Shown here piece after piece: positions 34,526 through 44,650 of a DNA stretch of 64,000 nt. Position numbers and translations under genes: made by a program. Origin of the DNA: Flavobacterium segetis (GTDB lineage: Bacteria > Bacteroidota > Bacteroidia > Flavobacteriales > Flavobacteriaceae); the NCBI RefSeq assembly GCF_900129575.1, contig NZ_FQWE01000001.1, forward strand, positions 310,001 to 374,000. The letters are read 5' to 3'. Numbering within the stretch: position 1 is the first letter of the stretch; every line of letters begins with the position of its first letter. The notes under the pieces were generated by a model. That model searched no databases. It was not told the origin of the DNA and saw nothing but the letters and a program-made list of their open reading frames with translations.

Positions 34526-34903
34526 ATGGAAAATGATGATTTAGGTTCAAAAAAAATGAACAATAAACAAAGCACTAATGAAGGTTTCAGCGGCGACAAT
34601 ATGCCTGATGATTGCAAGACAGCCGATTCTATCATTAAAGAAGAAGTTGTTACTGATAGAGATGGCAATGAGACAATAGTGCAACGCGCCCGAAATGCTG
34701 ATGGGAGTGAGGCTTTATTACCTGAGCAAGACCAGCGAACGTGGAATGAAAATGAGAGCTTAAGTAGGGGTGTACATACTGAAGAGGAAGCAATGAAAAC
34801 AGTTGAAAACGAAGACTTAAACTCGGATATTACTGCACATAGATATCCAGCATCACATCCAGATAATCATCAGGATAGAGGAAATATAAAGCTTGACGAT
34901 TAA
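34526..34903 (+). CDS. Hypothetical acidic hydrophilic protein
   Basis: 125 residues, no signal, membrane segment or hydrophobic core; rich in Asp, Glu, Asn and Ser. It contains EEVVTDRDGNETIVQRARNA, which looks like a short beta-hairpin repeat, and otherwise appears disordered. A second ATG 10 codons in (MNNKQS) could also be the start. The composition resembles stress-induced hydrophilins, but no family was recognised. Confidence 0.6.
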   Translation: MENDDLGSKKMNNKQSTNEGFSGDNMPDDCKTADSIIKEEVVTDRDGNETIVQRARNADGSEALLPEQDQRTWNENESLSRGVHTEEEAMKTVENEDLNSDITAHRYPASHPDNHQDRGNIKLDD

Positions 34904-35009
34904 TTATAATTTTTAATTTGTAGTGAGCTAGTGAAAAGAAAATTTTTACTGGCTTTTTTGATGGATGGATTTTTTTAGTTAAAACTTATACTTCATCTAT
35001 TTTATAATA

Positions 35010-35038
35010 TTGTCTTAACGTAAGAAGTATTAATTTTG
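35010..35038 (+). promoter_or_regulatory. Promoter for the secreted endonuclease gene
   Basis: TTG (35010-35012), an 18-base spacer and TAATTTTG (35031-35038); start expected near 35043, 18 bases before the ATG. Confidence 0.6.
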
Positions 35039-35060
35039 TTTCAAATATAAAATACAACCA

Positions 35061-38000
35061 ATGAAACAGAATTACCATTTTCGCCAGATTCTGGCATTTT
35101 TAAGTTTTTTTTATTGTTTTTCGGTATCAGTTTTTGCTCAGGGAACCGCTCCAGTACCACAGGAATTGCCTTACACACAAGATTTCTCCTCTTTACCACA
35201 TGCAGCTACGACATATCCAGCTGGATTTCAGGGTTGGACAGCAAGTATTTCCTCTGGGGCTGCATTCAACACTTCAGCAACCATAGTAGCTGATCGAGCT
35301 TTAGTTGCCAGTAGCACGGCTTCAACAGCAAGCGGTAATGTACACAACTACAATGGAAAAATTGGGTTTTTGAATACTAGCGCATTAGATTTAGCTATTG
35401 GATTTGCATTTAAAACAACGGGGAAATCAGGAATTACTGTTGAATATGATGCTATGGTAATTCGTAATCCTTACAATGGCGCATCAAGTGACCGACTTAA
35501 TGATTTGATACTACAGTATCGCACCAGCACAACAAATGAATTTACTAATTTAGTACCTACAGTTTATACGAACGGAACAACAGCGCAAAACTCTGGCGTA
35601 ATAGGACAGAATATTCAAAAGATAAAGATACTGTTACCAAATGGTTGTAATAATCAAGACGTTGTTCAAATTCGTTGGATTTCAAGACAATTTTCGGGTG
35701 GCGGTTCTAGACCTTCTTTCGCTATTGATAATATAAGCATTATCAACGACATAGCAGCACCTGTAAATGCTGTTAATTATCCGCAAATTAGCAATATAGT
35801 AGCTGATGGATTTGATTTTTTATCTCAATTAAATGAGGTTGGAAAAACGTATTATGTTATTTTGCCATCAGGTAGCGCTGAACCAACTATATCTCAAATA
35901 AAAGCAGGAACAAATATTGCAAATGCAGCTGCCATAAAAGCGGGCACTCTTGCAATTGATGATGCAGCGCTTCCCTACTCTCAAAATATTACTGGATTAA
36001 CTTTAGGGACAGCTTATGTTGTTTATTCTATTTCTGAAGATGCGTATGGTAACATTCAAAGTGCAGTAAATAAAATAGATGTGACAACGTCCAGTGTTTT
36101 AGTTCCTGTTTTAAAGACTTCAAAAACCACTATCGATTTTAGTTTAGTAGAGCAAAATTTCAATTCAACTATTCAAAGTTATGAATTACAAGGAATTAAC
36201 TTAAATGGAACTGTAACTCTTACTGCATCAGGAAATTTTACTATTTCTAAGGATCAAAATAGTGCTTTTCAATCATCTTTACTTTTTACTGCCGCTGATT
36301 TTAGTAGTGGCGCTACCGCGAATGTTTATGTGAAATTCTCACCCAATGCAACGGATGCTTTTACGGGTCAAATCACACACGCATCAAGTGGCGCAACAAC
36401 TAAAATAATTTCATTATCAGGAACAGGAATAAATCCTTACATCCAGGATTTCAATAATGCAAATGTGCTTATTAATAGCGGTTGGACAGAATATAGTGTC
36501 GCTGGTAATACCATAAAATGGGTCAGCACTACAACTCGCTTTAATAGTTCTCCAGCGGCGGTGCAAATAAATGGTTATGGGGAGTCAGGTGAAAGTAAGG
36601 ATTGGTTAATTTCGCCCAATTTACGATTAAATAGTTTTGATAATTTCCCATTATTATCCTTTTATTCGCGTAAATTTTTCTCTGGCCCGGCACTTAAATT
36701 AATGGTTTCAGTAGATTATGATGGAAAAAGTAATCCAGAGACAGCCACTTGGATCGCTCTAGATGGAGATTTTCCTACTACCACTGGAACATTCAAACAA
36801 TCACGATACATCAATTTAGAGTCCTATAAAACTGATCATACTTATTTAGCGTGGGTATATGAAACTACCGCAGGTGGCGGAACAAACACTGCCGAATGGA
36901 CGGTTGATGATGTAAGTATTGCCAATACGGTATCATTTTTAGCTTCCATTCCTGATTTAAATTTTGGCGAAATTGAGATTAATGCAACATCTGCCAGTCA
37001 ATCTTTCGTATTCACAGCAGGTGGATACGGTGATCTTACAATTACCGCTCCAACTGATTATCAAATCTCTCTTGACGATATTACTTTTCAATCCGCTCTC
37101 ACTGTTTTAGCGGCAGATGCACTTGCAGGTAAAACGATTTATGCTCGTTTTTTTCCTTCAACAAAAGCGTTAAATATTTCAGGAACGTTTACAGTTGTAG
37201 GAACAGGATTAAATCAAGGAATAGGTTCTTTAAATGGTTCTTCATTACTAAAAACAGACACATTTGATATTGTTACCTACAACTTAGAATTTTTTGGAAC
37301 TGACGTGAAAAATACTAGCAATGTAGAATTTGGCCCTACGGACGATGCGCTACAAATTGACAATGTGGCTAAAGTGATGAATACTTTAAATGCTGATGTC
37401 TACGCTGTTCAAGAAGTTTCAGATGATAGCGCTTTGGAAACTTTAATTCAAAAAATAAGTATTAACGGAAAAACGTTTGATAAAGTGATCTCTCCAGTTT
37501 GGTCACGGTCTTATCAGGCTCCAGATCCTACTTTCCCGCCACAAAAATTAGTCGTGATCTATAACACAAAGACAACTACCGTAAAAAAAACTAGGGTAAT
37601 GCTTAGTCAACTGTATGATGATCTTCGCGCAGGAACAAAAACGTTACCTAATTATCCAGATGTTGCTTCAAGTTTTTTCTCATCAGGAAGATTACCTTAT
37701 GTGGTAGATATTGAAACAAACATTAATGGTGTAAAAAAGGAACTAAAAATAATTAATATACATGCTCGAGCTAATAGCGGCAGTGACTTAGTTAAATACA
37801 ACCAGAGAAAATATGATGTAGATGTTTTAAAAGACAGCTTAGATGCGCAATATCCGGATGCTAATTTAATTATTTTAGGAGATTATAATGATGATGTTGA
37901 CGAATCAGTTATTGCAGGTAAGCCTTCTACGTTCCAGAAAATAGTTGAAGATGTGACTCGTTATAATCCATTAACATTAGACATAAGTAAAGCAGGAGCG

Positions 38001-38471
38001 TTTAGTTATTTGTCATCTGGTGGATTCTTAGATCACATAATCATATCTAATGAACTAACTGCAGATTATGTGCCGAATTCAATTAAAGTATATGATCCTC
38101 GTTTAGATGTACCAAATTATGTCAATACAACATCAGATCATGGTCCTGTCATTGCTCGTTTTGAACTAAAAGCAGCTGTAAATTTAGCTACTAACGAATT
38201 CATCATGAAAAATGGCTTATCTGTGGTGTCTTATCCAAATCCAACTTCTGAATCGTTTAATGTGACAATAAGTTCAGTAGACACAGTAGATTTAGAGCTA
38301 AATATATATGACATGCTTGGTAGAGTTATGGGAGACGCAGTTAAGTTGAAAGGCTTAACTGGTGAAAATACCATAAAAATAAATAGTACAAAGTTACCGG
38401 TAGGAATCTATATCTACACCATTTCAAAAGACAACAAAATTGTTTTTAAAGACAAAATTATTAAAAACTAA
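35061..38471 (+). CDS. Secreted endonuclease/exonuclease/phosphatase with T9SS sorting domain
   Basis: 1136 residues. The signal peptide ends at VSVFAQ. A choice-of-anchor-J-like domain (about 35-230) and a second one (about 465-625; ESKDWLISPNLRL, AEWTVDDVSIAN) are separated by beta-sandwich repeats. The EEP nuclease fold runs from about 733 to 1045: FDIVTYNLEFFG, ADVYAVQEVSD, IINIHARANS, LIILGDYNDDVDE and TSDHGPVIARFEL, giving the Asn, Glu, Asp/Asn and terminal Asp-His residues. The last 75 residues (YPNPTSESFNVTI to the end) are a type A type IX secretion domain. A cell-surface or extracellular DNase is likely. Confidence 0.92.
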   Translation: MKQNYHFRQILAFLSFFYCFSVSVFAQGTAPVPQELPYTQDFSSLPHAATTYPAGFQGWTASISSGAAFNTSATIVADRALVASSTASTASGNVHNYNGKIGFLNTSALDLAIGFAFKTTGKSGITVEYDAMVIRNPYNGASSDRLNDLILQYRTSTTNEFTNLVPTVYTNGTTAQNSGVIGQNIQKIKILLPNGCNNQDVVQIRWISRQFSGGGSRPSFAIDNISIINDIAAPVNAVNYPQISNIVADGFDFLSQLNEVGKTYYVILPSGSAEPTISQIKAGTNIANAAAIKAGTLAIDDAALPYSQNITGLTLGTAYVVYSISEDAYGNIQSAVNKIDVTTSSVLVPVLKTSKTTIDFSLVEQNFNSTIQSYELQGINLNGTVTLTASGNFTISKDQNSAFQSSLLFTAADFSSGATANVYVKFSPNATDAFTGQITHASSGATTKIISLSGTGINPYIQDFNNANVLINSGWTEYSVAGNTIKWVSTTTRFNSSPAAVQINGYGESGESKDWLISPNLRLNSFDNFPLLSFYSRKFFSGPALKLMVSVDYDGKSNPETATWIALDGDFPTTTGTFKQSRYINLESYKTDHTYLAWVYETTAGGGTNTAEWTVDDVSIANTVSFLASIPDLNFGEIEINATSASQSFVFTAGGYGDLTITAPTDYQISLDDITFQSALTVLAADALAGKTIYARFFPSTKALNISGTFTVVGTGLNQGIGSLNGSSLLKTDTFDIVTYNLEFFGTDVKNTSNVEFGPTDDALQIDNVAKVMNTLNADVYAVQEVSDDSALETLIQKISINGKTFDKVISPVWSRSYQAPDPTFPPQKLVVIYNTKTTTVKKTRVMLSQLYDDLRAGTKTLPNYPDVASSFFSSGRLPYVVDIETNINGVKKELKIINIHARANSGSDLVKYNQRKYDVDVLKDSLDAQYPDANLIILGDYNDDVDESVIAGKPSTFQKIVEDVTRYNPLTLDISKAGAFSYLSSGGFLDHIIISNELTADYVPNSIKVYDPRLDVPNYVNTTSDHGPVIARFELKAAVNLATNEFIMKNGLSVVSYPNPTSESFNVTISSVDTVDLELNIYDMLGRVMGDAVKLKGLTGENTIKINSTKLPVGIYIYTISKDNKIVFKDKIIKN

Positions 38472-38491
38472 AAGATTTTTTAAGCAGTTAG

Positions 38492-38526
38492 AAAGCCAGA
38501 TTTTAAAAAAAAATCTGGCTTTTTTA
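38492..38526 (+). terminator. Terminator after the secreted endonuclease
   Basis: AAAGCCAGATTTT pairs with AAAATCTGGCTTT around an A-rich loop and is followed by TTTTATTTT, about 20 bases past the stop. Confidence 0.85.
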
Positions 38527-38720
38527 TTTTAGGAACTTTACATTACTAAATAGATTAGAGAGTCCAGTAAGCTATTTTCATCTGTCAAGATTTTGACTTT
38601 TTTTTTAATTTTTCTCAAAACTGTATTGTTTACTAATTAAAAGTTATTTCTGATTTGCATTTTCCGAAAAGGAAATAGGAATCTTTTTTCTATTTTTACC
38701 CTTTTACACAGATCAATTAA

Positions 38721-40058
38721 ATGTCAAACCTGATTCCATTTTTAATAATTTTCATTATCGCGCTAGCGATAGGTGTTTTCATGGGTAAACTATTATTTTC
38801 CAATCACTTTTCATCGGAAAAAGTGAGCTTAGAAGAAAGACTAATTGCTGCACATTCTCAACTGTCTCTGCTAAAGGAACATTTACAGTCAACAGATAAT
38901 GAAAAAGAGGCCATCCGAACTGAAAAAGATAGTTTAGCAATTCAACTTTCTAAAAAAGAGGTCGATTTTGAAAATTTATGGGAACGCAACAAAGAACAGA
39001 AAGACGAAGTTGAAAAATTACAAGATAAATTCACTAAAGAATTTGAGAATCTGGCTAACAAAATATTAGAAGAAAAGTCAAATAAATTCACGGAACAGAA
39101 TAAAGAAAATATGAAAACGATCTTGACTCCGCTGCAAGATAAAATTCAGTTATTTGAAAAAAAAGTAGAAGACACGCACAAAGAAAGCATTGATTATCAT
39201 GCCGCTTTACGCCAACAAATTCTTGGCTTAAGAGAAATGAATATTCAGATGAGTAAAGAAACAATCAACTTGACTAAAGCGCTAAAAGGCGATAGCAAAA
39301 TGCAAGGAAACTGGGGCGAATTAGTTTTAGAGCGTGTTTTAGAAAAATCAGGTCTCGAGAAAGGCCGCGAATATCAGGTACAGCAAGCTTTTACAACCAG
39401 TGACGGAAATCGCGTTTTTCCAGACGTAGTGATCAACTTGCCTGATGGAAAAAAGATGATTGTCGATTCAAAAGTTTCGCTTACCGCTTATGAAAAGTAT
39501 ATTAATGAAGAAGATGATACATTAAAAACCAGCTATTTAAAAGAACATGTCTTTTCTATTAGACGCCACGTAGAGCAATTAGGTAATAAAAATTACCATG
39601 ATTTGTATCAAATCGAAAGCCCTGATTTTGTGCTGCTTTTTATTCCTATCGAGCCTGCATTTGCAATAGCACTCAATGAAGATACAACTTTATACAACAA
39701 AGCGTTTGAAAAAAATATAGTAATTGTCACCCCTGCTACGCTGCTTGCCACCTTACGTACCATTGATAGTATGTGGACCAATCAAAAACAACAAGAGAAT
39801 GCTCTTGAAATTGCAAGACAAGCCGGAGCACTTTACGATAAGTTTGAAGGTTTTGTTACTGATTTAATTAAAATTGGAAAAAAAATTGACGAATCTAAAA
39901 CAGAGTATAACGGTGCAATGAGTAAACTTACCGAAGGAAAAGGAAACCTAATTGTAAGTGTTGAAAAATTAAAAAAGATGGGGGCTAAGGCCAAGAAATC
40001 TCTCCCTGAAAGTATAATTAACAATTCTAATAATGGTGAGAACCAACTAATAAACTAA
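38721..40058 (+). CDS. rmuC: DNA recombination protein RmuC
   Basis: 445 residues: an N-terminal membrane anchor (LIPFLIIFIIALAIGVFMG), a long coiled coil (about 30-170), then the RmuC nuclease-like core. The core has KMQGNWGELVLERVLEKSGL, FPDVVINLPDGKKMIVDSKV and PDFVLLFIPIEPAFAIAL, with D, E and K residues resembling a PD-(D/E)xK site. RmuC limits inversion events between short repeats. It is 7 bases from the next gene. Confidence 0.93.
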   Translation: MSNLIPFLIIFIIALAIGVFMGKLLFSNHFSSEKVSLEERLIAAHSQLSLLKEHLQSTDNEKEAIRTEKDSLAIQLSKKEVDFENLWERNKEQKDEVEKLQDKFTKEFENLANKILEEKSNKFTEQNKENMKTILTPLQDKIQLFEKKVEDTHKESIDYHAALRQQILGLREMNIQMSKETINLTKALKGDSKMQGNWGELVLERVLEKSGLEKGREYQVQQAFTTSDGNRVFPDVVINLPDGKKMIVDSKVSLTAYEKYINEEDDTLKTSYLKEHVFSIRRHVEQLGNKNYHDLYQIESPDFVLLFIPIEPAFAIALNEDTTLYNKAFEKNIVIVTPATLLATLRTIDSMWTNQKQQENALEIARQAGALYDKFEGFVTDLIKIGKKIDESKTEYNGAMSKLTEGKGNLIVSVEKLKKMGAKAKKSLPESIINNSNNGENQLIN

Positions 40059-40065
40059 AGAATAG

Positions 40066-40431
40066 ATGAAAAAATTTCTATTAATTGTGACAGCAGTAGC
40101 GGTATTAGCTGTTGTGCTATATTTTGGATTTTTAAGCACTGCCACTTACAGTGAGGGTGTTCGCTCAGGCGAATTAATAAAAGTCAGCCATAAAGGGATG
40201 GTTTTTAAAACCTGGGAAGGAGAAATTAGTCAGGGTATTTCTGGTGCACAAATTTTTGCGTTTTCTATTCTAGATAGTGAAAAAGAAGTTATTACAAGTC
40301 TCAAGGAAATGGAAGGACAATATGTACAAGTTACGTATCATGAACGGTATAGAACTTTCCCTTGGTGGGGCGATACGCACTACTTTATTACCGCAGTCAA
40401 AAAAGTTAATTCTCCTTTTAAAGTAAAATAA
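40066..40431 (+). CDS. Conserved hypothetical membrane-anchored protein
   Basis: 121 residues: an N-terminal helix (FLLIVTAVAVLAVVLYFGF) followed by a small beta-rich periplasmic domain containing SEGVRSGELIKVSHKGMVFK, TWEGEI and YFITAV. Homologues in Flavobacteria are often misnamed 6-phosphogluconate dehydrogenase, which the sequence does not support. Likely co-transcribed with rmuC; it shares one base with the thioesterase start (TAATG). Confidence 0.75.
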   Translation: MKKFLLIVTAVAVLAVVLYFGFLSTATYSEGVRSGELIKVSHKGMVFKTWEGEISQGISGAQIFAFSILDSEKEVITSLKEMEGQYVQVTYHERYRTFPWWGDTHYFITAVKKVNSPFKVK

Positions 40432-40976
40432 TGGTTCGTATTTATAAAACTGTAGCTTCCTCACACATTAGTATTTCACAATTGATGCTCCCTAGTCATT
40501 CCAACTTTAGTGGTAAAATTCATGGTGGATATATATTATCCTTATTGGATCAAATTGCATTTGCCTGTGCCTCTAAATTCTCCGGAAATTATTGCGTGAC
40601 CGCTTCTGTGGACACCGTAAATTTTTTAAATCCTATAGAAGTAGGTGAACTCGTTACTATGAAAGCTAGTGTGAATTATGTAGGTTCTAGCTCAATGATT
40701 ATAGGAATTAGAGTAGAATCAGAAAATATTCAAACATCGAAAATTAAACACTGCAATTCTTCCTATTTCACAATGGTCGCCAAAGATGCCGATGGCAAGA
40801 AAGCAGACGTTCCTGGATTAATTCTTTCAGGTAAAAATGATGTAAGACGATTTTTTAATTGTGTTAAACAAATTGCACTTAAAAAAGAAAAAGATTTACA
40901 TGAGGAAGAATTCGATTATGATTCAAAAGATTCACTAGAAAGTCTCAAAAAGTACAATGTCAAATTAGAATTTTAA
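40431..40976 (+). CDS. Acyl-CoA thioesterase, hotdog fold
   Basis: 181 residues. The YciA/BFIT-type hotdog core has LMLPSHSNFSGKIHGGYILS (catalytic region with NxxGxxHGG), LLDQIAFACASKFSG with the acidic residue, and VTASVDTVNFLNPIEVGELV. A C-terminal charged tail of about 45 residues extends beyond the fold. It hydrolyses fatty acyl-CoA; chain length is unknown. It ends the rmuC operon. Confidence 0.88.
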   Translation: MVRIYKTVASSHISISQLMLPSHSNFSGKIHGGYILSLLDQIAFACASKFSGNYCVTASVDTVNFLNPIEVGELVTMKASVNYVGSSSMIIGIRVESENIQTSKIKHCNSSYFTMVAKDADGKKADVPGLILSGKNDVRRFFNCVKQIALKKEKDLHEEEFDYDSKDSLESLKKYNVKLEF

Positions 40977-41108
40977 ATACGAATGACCTAGCTTGTTTTT
41001 TATTACTAATAATTTCAATGAAAAACATGTACTGAATTATTAATATCTAAAATTAGAATAATTATAACTTACTTTTTTGTACCTTGATGTACTAAAATAG
41101 AGGTACTT

Positions 41109-41648
41109 ATGAAAAAAATAATTATTTTTATATTGTTTTTAGTTGTTCATACAACATTCGCCCAAGACAGGTTATCTTCAATTAATGGAATTACAAATTT
41201 TGAAGCGTCTATTCCATTTTTTGAAGAGGTAAAGGCAGTAAATAATAAAACAAATGGCACCTTAATAACAACAAGTGGACAAATTTTATTTTCGCTCTAT
41301 ATTAGGGATTTTGAATTCCAGAGAACTTTGATGCAAGAACATTTTAACAGCATCTATATGGAAAGTAATCGCTATCCAAAAGCAGTATTTAAGGGCAAAA
41401 TTGAAAACTTAAATTTAAAAACAATCAATACAATAAAGGCTGCTTATCAAATAAAGGGTAGAATTATTATTAAAGGACGAAGTAAAAATATTGCAATTAA
41501 AGCAAACATAGCAAAAGTTAAAAATGGTTATGAATTTACTACGGAATTTCCTCTAAACACAGACGATTTTAATATAGAAATTCCATTTGTAGTTAGATCT
41601 AAAGTATCGAAAACCGTAAACACAACAGTATTTTGTTTTTTGCAATAA
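41109..41648 (+). CDS. YceI-like periplasmic lipocalin-fold protein
   Basis: 179 residues: a signal peptide ending TTFAQ, then a YceI-type beta-barrel with LFSLYIRDFEFQRTLMQEHF followed by YPKAVFKGKI, typical of the family. YceI proteins bind isoprenoids such as polyprenyl quinones in the barrel. It ends 9 bases from the convergent TIGR01777 gene at the edge of the photoprotection island, and YceI genes do occur in light-responsive clusters. The N-terminal part is shorter than classical YceI. Confidence 0.8.
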   Translation: MKKIIIFILFLVVHTTFAQDRLSSINGITNFEASIPFFEEVKAVNNKTNGTLITTSGQILFSLYIRDFEFQRTLMQEHFNSIYMESNRYPKAVFKGKIENLNLKTINTIKAAYQIKGRIIIKGRSKNIAIKANIAKVKNGYEFTTEFPLNTDDFNIEIPFVVRSKVSKTVNTTVFCFLQ

Positions 41649-41657
41649 GAATTAGTT

Positions 41658-42569
41658 TCAGATACAATCCTTTAAAGCCTCTTTTAAATTTTGATACTTA
41701 AATGTAAAGCCCGTCTGCTGAATCTTTTCTGATGAAACTCTTCTTCCTGTCAAAACAATGACCGACATTTTACCTAAAGCCATTTTAAGTACAAAAGCAG
41801 GAACATTTGGTAACCAGATACGATATCCAAAAAGTTGTGCAAAAGTTTCTGAAAAAATTTCATTAGTAGTATCATCATTTATTGCGGCATTATAAGGTCC
41901 AACCATTTCCTCATTTTCCATCGCTTTTAAATAGATCGCACATAAATCATCAACATGTATCCAAGGCATATATTGTTGACCAGTCCCTAATGGAGCTCCT
42001 AAACGATATTTAAATAGCGGAATCAACTTCTTTAAAAATCCATCATTTTTACCTAGTACTAAACCCGTTCTAATTTTAACAGTTCTTACGTTTAAATTCT
42101 CAATGAAATCGATGGCATCCTCCCATTTTTGACATGCATAGCCAAGGAAATCATTTGCGGGAAGCATTTCTTCTGTACATATTTCTTGCCCATTAAGGGC
42201 GCCATAAAATCCAATAGCAGATGCAGATATAAAAGCATCTAATTTCTTATTACTTTTTTTAATTACAGAGTACAATAGTAAAGTCGATTGCTCACGACTA
42301 TCAATAATGGCAGCTTTTCGTTTAGCAGTCCACCTTTTTTCACCAATATTTTCACCGGCAAGATGGATGATATAATCCGCATTTAAAACAGCCTCTTCTT
42401 CAATAAACTGTCTTGCTACATCCCACTTATAATAGAAAACGTTTTCCTTATTTTGTTTTTCACTTCTGCTTAAAATAGAAACCGAATATCCTTTGGCTAA
42501 CAAAAGAGTTGTTAAATGACTACCTATAAATCCAGAACCACCGCTAATTAATACATTTTTTTTCATCAT
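41658..42569 (-). CDS. TIGR01777 family epimerase-like protein (YfcH/SDR39U1)
   Basis: 303 residues: the Rossmann motif LISGGSGFIGSHLTTLLL near residue 7, YIIHLAGENIGEKRWTAKRK, AFISASAIGFYG with Ser/Tyr of the extended SDR site, and MPWIHVDDLCAIY. The C-terminal DUF1731 segment has MALGKMSVIVLTGRRVSSEK. The enzymatic reaction is unknown. Homologues recur in light-induced photolyase/cryptochrome clusters of other bacteria. Divergent from the TetR-like gene, sharing a promoter region with an 8-base inverted repeat. Confidence 0.88.
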   Translation of the reverse strand: MMKKNVLISGGSGFIGSHLTTLLLAKGYSVSILSRSEKQNKENVFYYKWDVARQFIEEEAVLNADYIIHLAGENIGEKRWTAKRKAAIIDSREQSTLLLYSVIKKSNKKLDAFISASAIGFYGALNGQEICTEEMLPANDFLGYACQKWEDAIDFIENLNVRTVKIRTGLVLGKNDGFLKKLIPLFKYRLGAPLGTGQQYMPWIHVDDLCAIYLKAMENEEMVGPYNAAINDDTTNEIFSETFAQLFGYRIWLPNVPAFVLKMALGKMSVIVLTGRRVSSEKIQQTGFTFKYQNLKEALKDCI

Positions 42570-42615
42570 AGTGTAAAGCTACTGATTTTTAATTTTATAA
42601 ATTTATAATAAATTT

Positions 42616-42645
42616 TGTTTAACTTTATTAATATATCGTTAAACA
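42616..42645. promoter_or_regulatory. TGTTTAAC inverted repeat in the divergent promoter
   Basis: TGTTTAAC (42616-42623), 14 bases, GTTAAACA (42638-42645): a perfect 8-base inverted repeat between the TIGR01777 and TetR-like genes. Related TGTTTAAT sequences occur near the MerR regulator and before crtI, so it is a candidate operator. Confidence 0.55.
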
Positions 42646-42683
42646 TTTATTACCTTTATACTCTAATTTGAAATTCAGTAAAA

Positions 42684-43343
42684 ATGGCTACAAAAAAAAT
42701 AAAAGTAACGAAAGACAGAATAGTTTCACTCTATATGGACTACGTATTAGAACACAGTGAAAAACCGAAATCCGTTTATATTTTTTCGAAAATGAATGAT
42801 TTTTCAGAAACTGAGTTTTACGCATTTTTTGGAACTATCGAAAGCATCGAGAAAGAAATTTTCAAAATGTTTGTTGAAAAGACAGTAGACCTGCTAAATT
42901 TAAACCAGGAATATGTGATGTACGATATGAAGAGTAAAATGCTAAGTTTTTATTTTACTTTTTTTGAAATCTTAACCGCAAATAGAAGTTATGTCGTGTT
43001 AGTTCTTAAAGAACACAATAATAATTTAAAGAAATTAAGTTTGCTTGCTGGGCTTAAACTTAGCTTTAAAAATTATTTAATCGAAATTATAACTGACGAT
43101 TTTAGAACACAGCAAGAAAGATTGCAAAATTTTCAAGAAAAAGCATTTCAGGAATCGTCATGGTTTCAATTATTGCTCACAATGAAATTTTGGCTTGACG
43201 ATTCATCACCATCTTTTGAAAAAACTGATATTTATATTGAAAAGTCAGTTAAAGCGAATTTTGAATTAATGAATATTGCTCCAATAGACAGCTTAATCGA
43301 CTTTGGGAAATTTATTTTCAAAGAAAAAATATACAATAAATAA
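42684..43343 (+). CDS. TetR-family-like regulator
   Basis: 219 residues. The N-terminal 60 residues are helical with a degenerate helix-turn-helix (RIVSLYMDYVLEHSEKPKSV, then FSETEFYAFFGTIESIEKEI). The rest is an all-helical ligand domain (YYVL-type hydrophobic helices around 90-200). This TetR-like protein is repeatedly coupled to a UbiB/ABC1 kinase in Flavobacteria. The stop overlaps the kinase start by one base (TAATG). DNA binding is inferred. Confidence 0.75.
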   Translation: MATKKIKVTKDRIVSLYMDYVLEHSEKPKSVYIFSKMNDFSETEFYAFFGTIESIEKEIFKMFVEKTVDLLNLNQEYVMYDMKSKMLSFYFTFFEILTANRSYVVLVLKEHNNNLKKLSLLAGLKLSFKNYLIEIITDDFRTQQERLQNFQEKAFQESSWFQLLLTMKFWLDDSSPSFEKTDIYIEKSVKANFELMNIAPIDSLIDFGKFIFKEKIYNK

Positions 43344-44650
43344 TGAAAACCATAGACTATATTCCAACTTCAAAAATTGAAAGAGCTACTAAACTCGTTC
43401 AAACTGGTGCTAAAGTGGGAGTGAATTACTTGAAATATTACGGTGAAAAAATAGTTAATTCTGATTTGACACGTGACAAATTAAATGAAGATAATGCAGA
43501 AGACATTTACGATGGCTTAAAAAGCTTGAAAGGAAGCGCGCTTAAAGTTGCTCAAATGTTGAGTATGGATAAGAGCTTTTTACCTCAAGCGTATGTCGAG
43601 AAATTTTCTCTTTCACAGTTTTCGGTGCCACCACTTTCTGCACCACTAGTATTGAAAACTTTTAAGACAAATCTTGGTAAAACACCATTTGAAATTTTTG
43701 ATGAATTTAATGCAATTTCTGTCAATGCAGCCAGCATAGGTCAAGTTCATGTTGCCATGAAAGACGGTAAAAAACTCGCTGTCAAAATTCAATATCCAGG
43801 CGTGGCGAATAGCATTTCATCTGACCTGTCGATGGTAAAACCTATCGCTGTAAGAATGTTTAACCTACAAGGTAAAGATTCTGATAAATATTTTAAAGAA
43901 GTTGAAGAAAAATTGATTGAAGAAACCAATTATTTACTAGAATTAAAACAAAGTCAAGAAGTTGTTGAAGCCTGTAAAAAAATAGATAATATAGTTTTCC
44001 CTAATTATTATGCTGAGTTTTCATCCGAAAAGATCATTACAATGGATTGGATGAACGGAAAACATTTATCAGAATTTACAAAAATCAATACCGATCAAGC
44101 GGTAGCAGATAAAATTGGTCAAGCCTTATGGGATTTTTACATGTATCAGATACATATTTTGAAGAAGGTACATGCTGATCCTCATCCAGGAAATTTTTTA
44201 GTGAATGATGAAAATCAATTAGTCGCTCTTGATTTTGGATGTATGAAGAAAATTCCACTAGATTTTTACACTCCTTATTTTGACTTGATTGACAAAAATG
44301 TGATTAATAATGCGGAAGTATTCAACTCAAAATTATTTGAACTTGAAATTTTAAGAACAGATGATTCTAAAGAAGAATTAATTTATTTCACCGGAATATT
44401 CCATGATTTATTGTCCTTGTTTACGAAGCCATTACAGTCTGAAATATTTGATTTTGCAGATGAGAGCTTTTTTGAAAGTATCGCTTTATTAGGAGAAAGA
44501 TTTACTAAAGATACGAACTTGAGAAAAATGAATGGTAATAGAGGTTCAAAACATTTTATTTATATGAATCGCACCTTTTTTGGCTTATATAATTTGATGT
44601 TTGATTTAAAAGCAAAAGTTACTGTAAGTCACTATAAAAAGTATAATTAG
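43343..44650 (+). CDS. ABC1/UbiB (AarF, ADCK) atypical kinase
   Basis: 435 residues. [19 protein letters not shown] is the KxGQ-like motif of ABC1 proteins and [20 protein letters not shown] includes the Ala-rich nucleotide loop plus the Lys of [18 protein letters not shown] holds the C-helix Glu, [12 protein letters not shown] the catalytic loop and [11 protein letters not shown] the metal-binding DFG. The family controls isoprenoid quinone metabolism and stress responses. No C-terminal membrane helices are evident. It is followed by a GTG that overlaps its TAG stop. Confidence 0.92.
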   Translation: MKTIDYIPTSKIERATKLVQTGAKVGVNYLKYYGEKIVNSDLTRDKLNEDNAEDIYDGLKSLKGSALKVAQMLSMDKSFLPQAYVEKFSLSQFSVPPLSAPLVLKTFKTNLGKTPFEIFDEFNAISVNAASIGQVHVAMKDGKKLAVKIQYPGVANSISSDLSMVKPIAVRMFNLQGKDSDKYFKEVEEKLIEETNYLLELKQSQEVVEACKKIDNIVFPNYYAEFSSEKIITMDWMNGKHLSEFTKINTDQAVADKIGQALWDFYMYQIHILKKVHADPHPGNFLVNDENQLVALDFGCMKKIPLDFYTPYFDLIDKNVINNAEVFNSKLFELEILRTDDSKEELIYFTGIFHDLLSLFTKPLQSEIFDFADESFFESIALLGERFTKDTNLRKMNGNRGSKHFIYMNRTFFGLYNLMFDLKAKVTVSHYKKYN

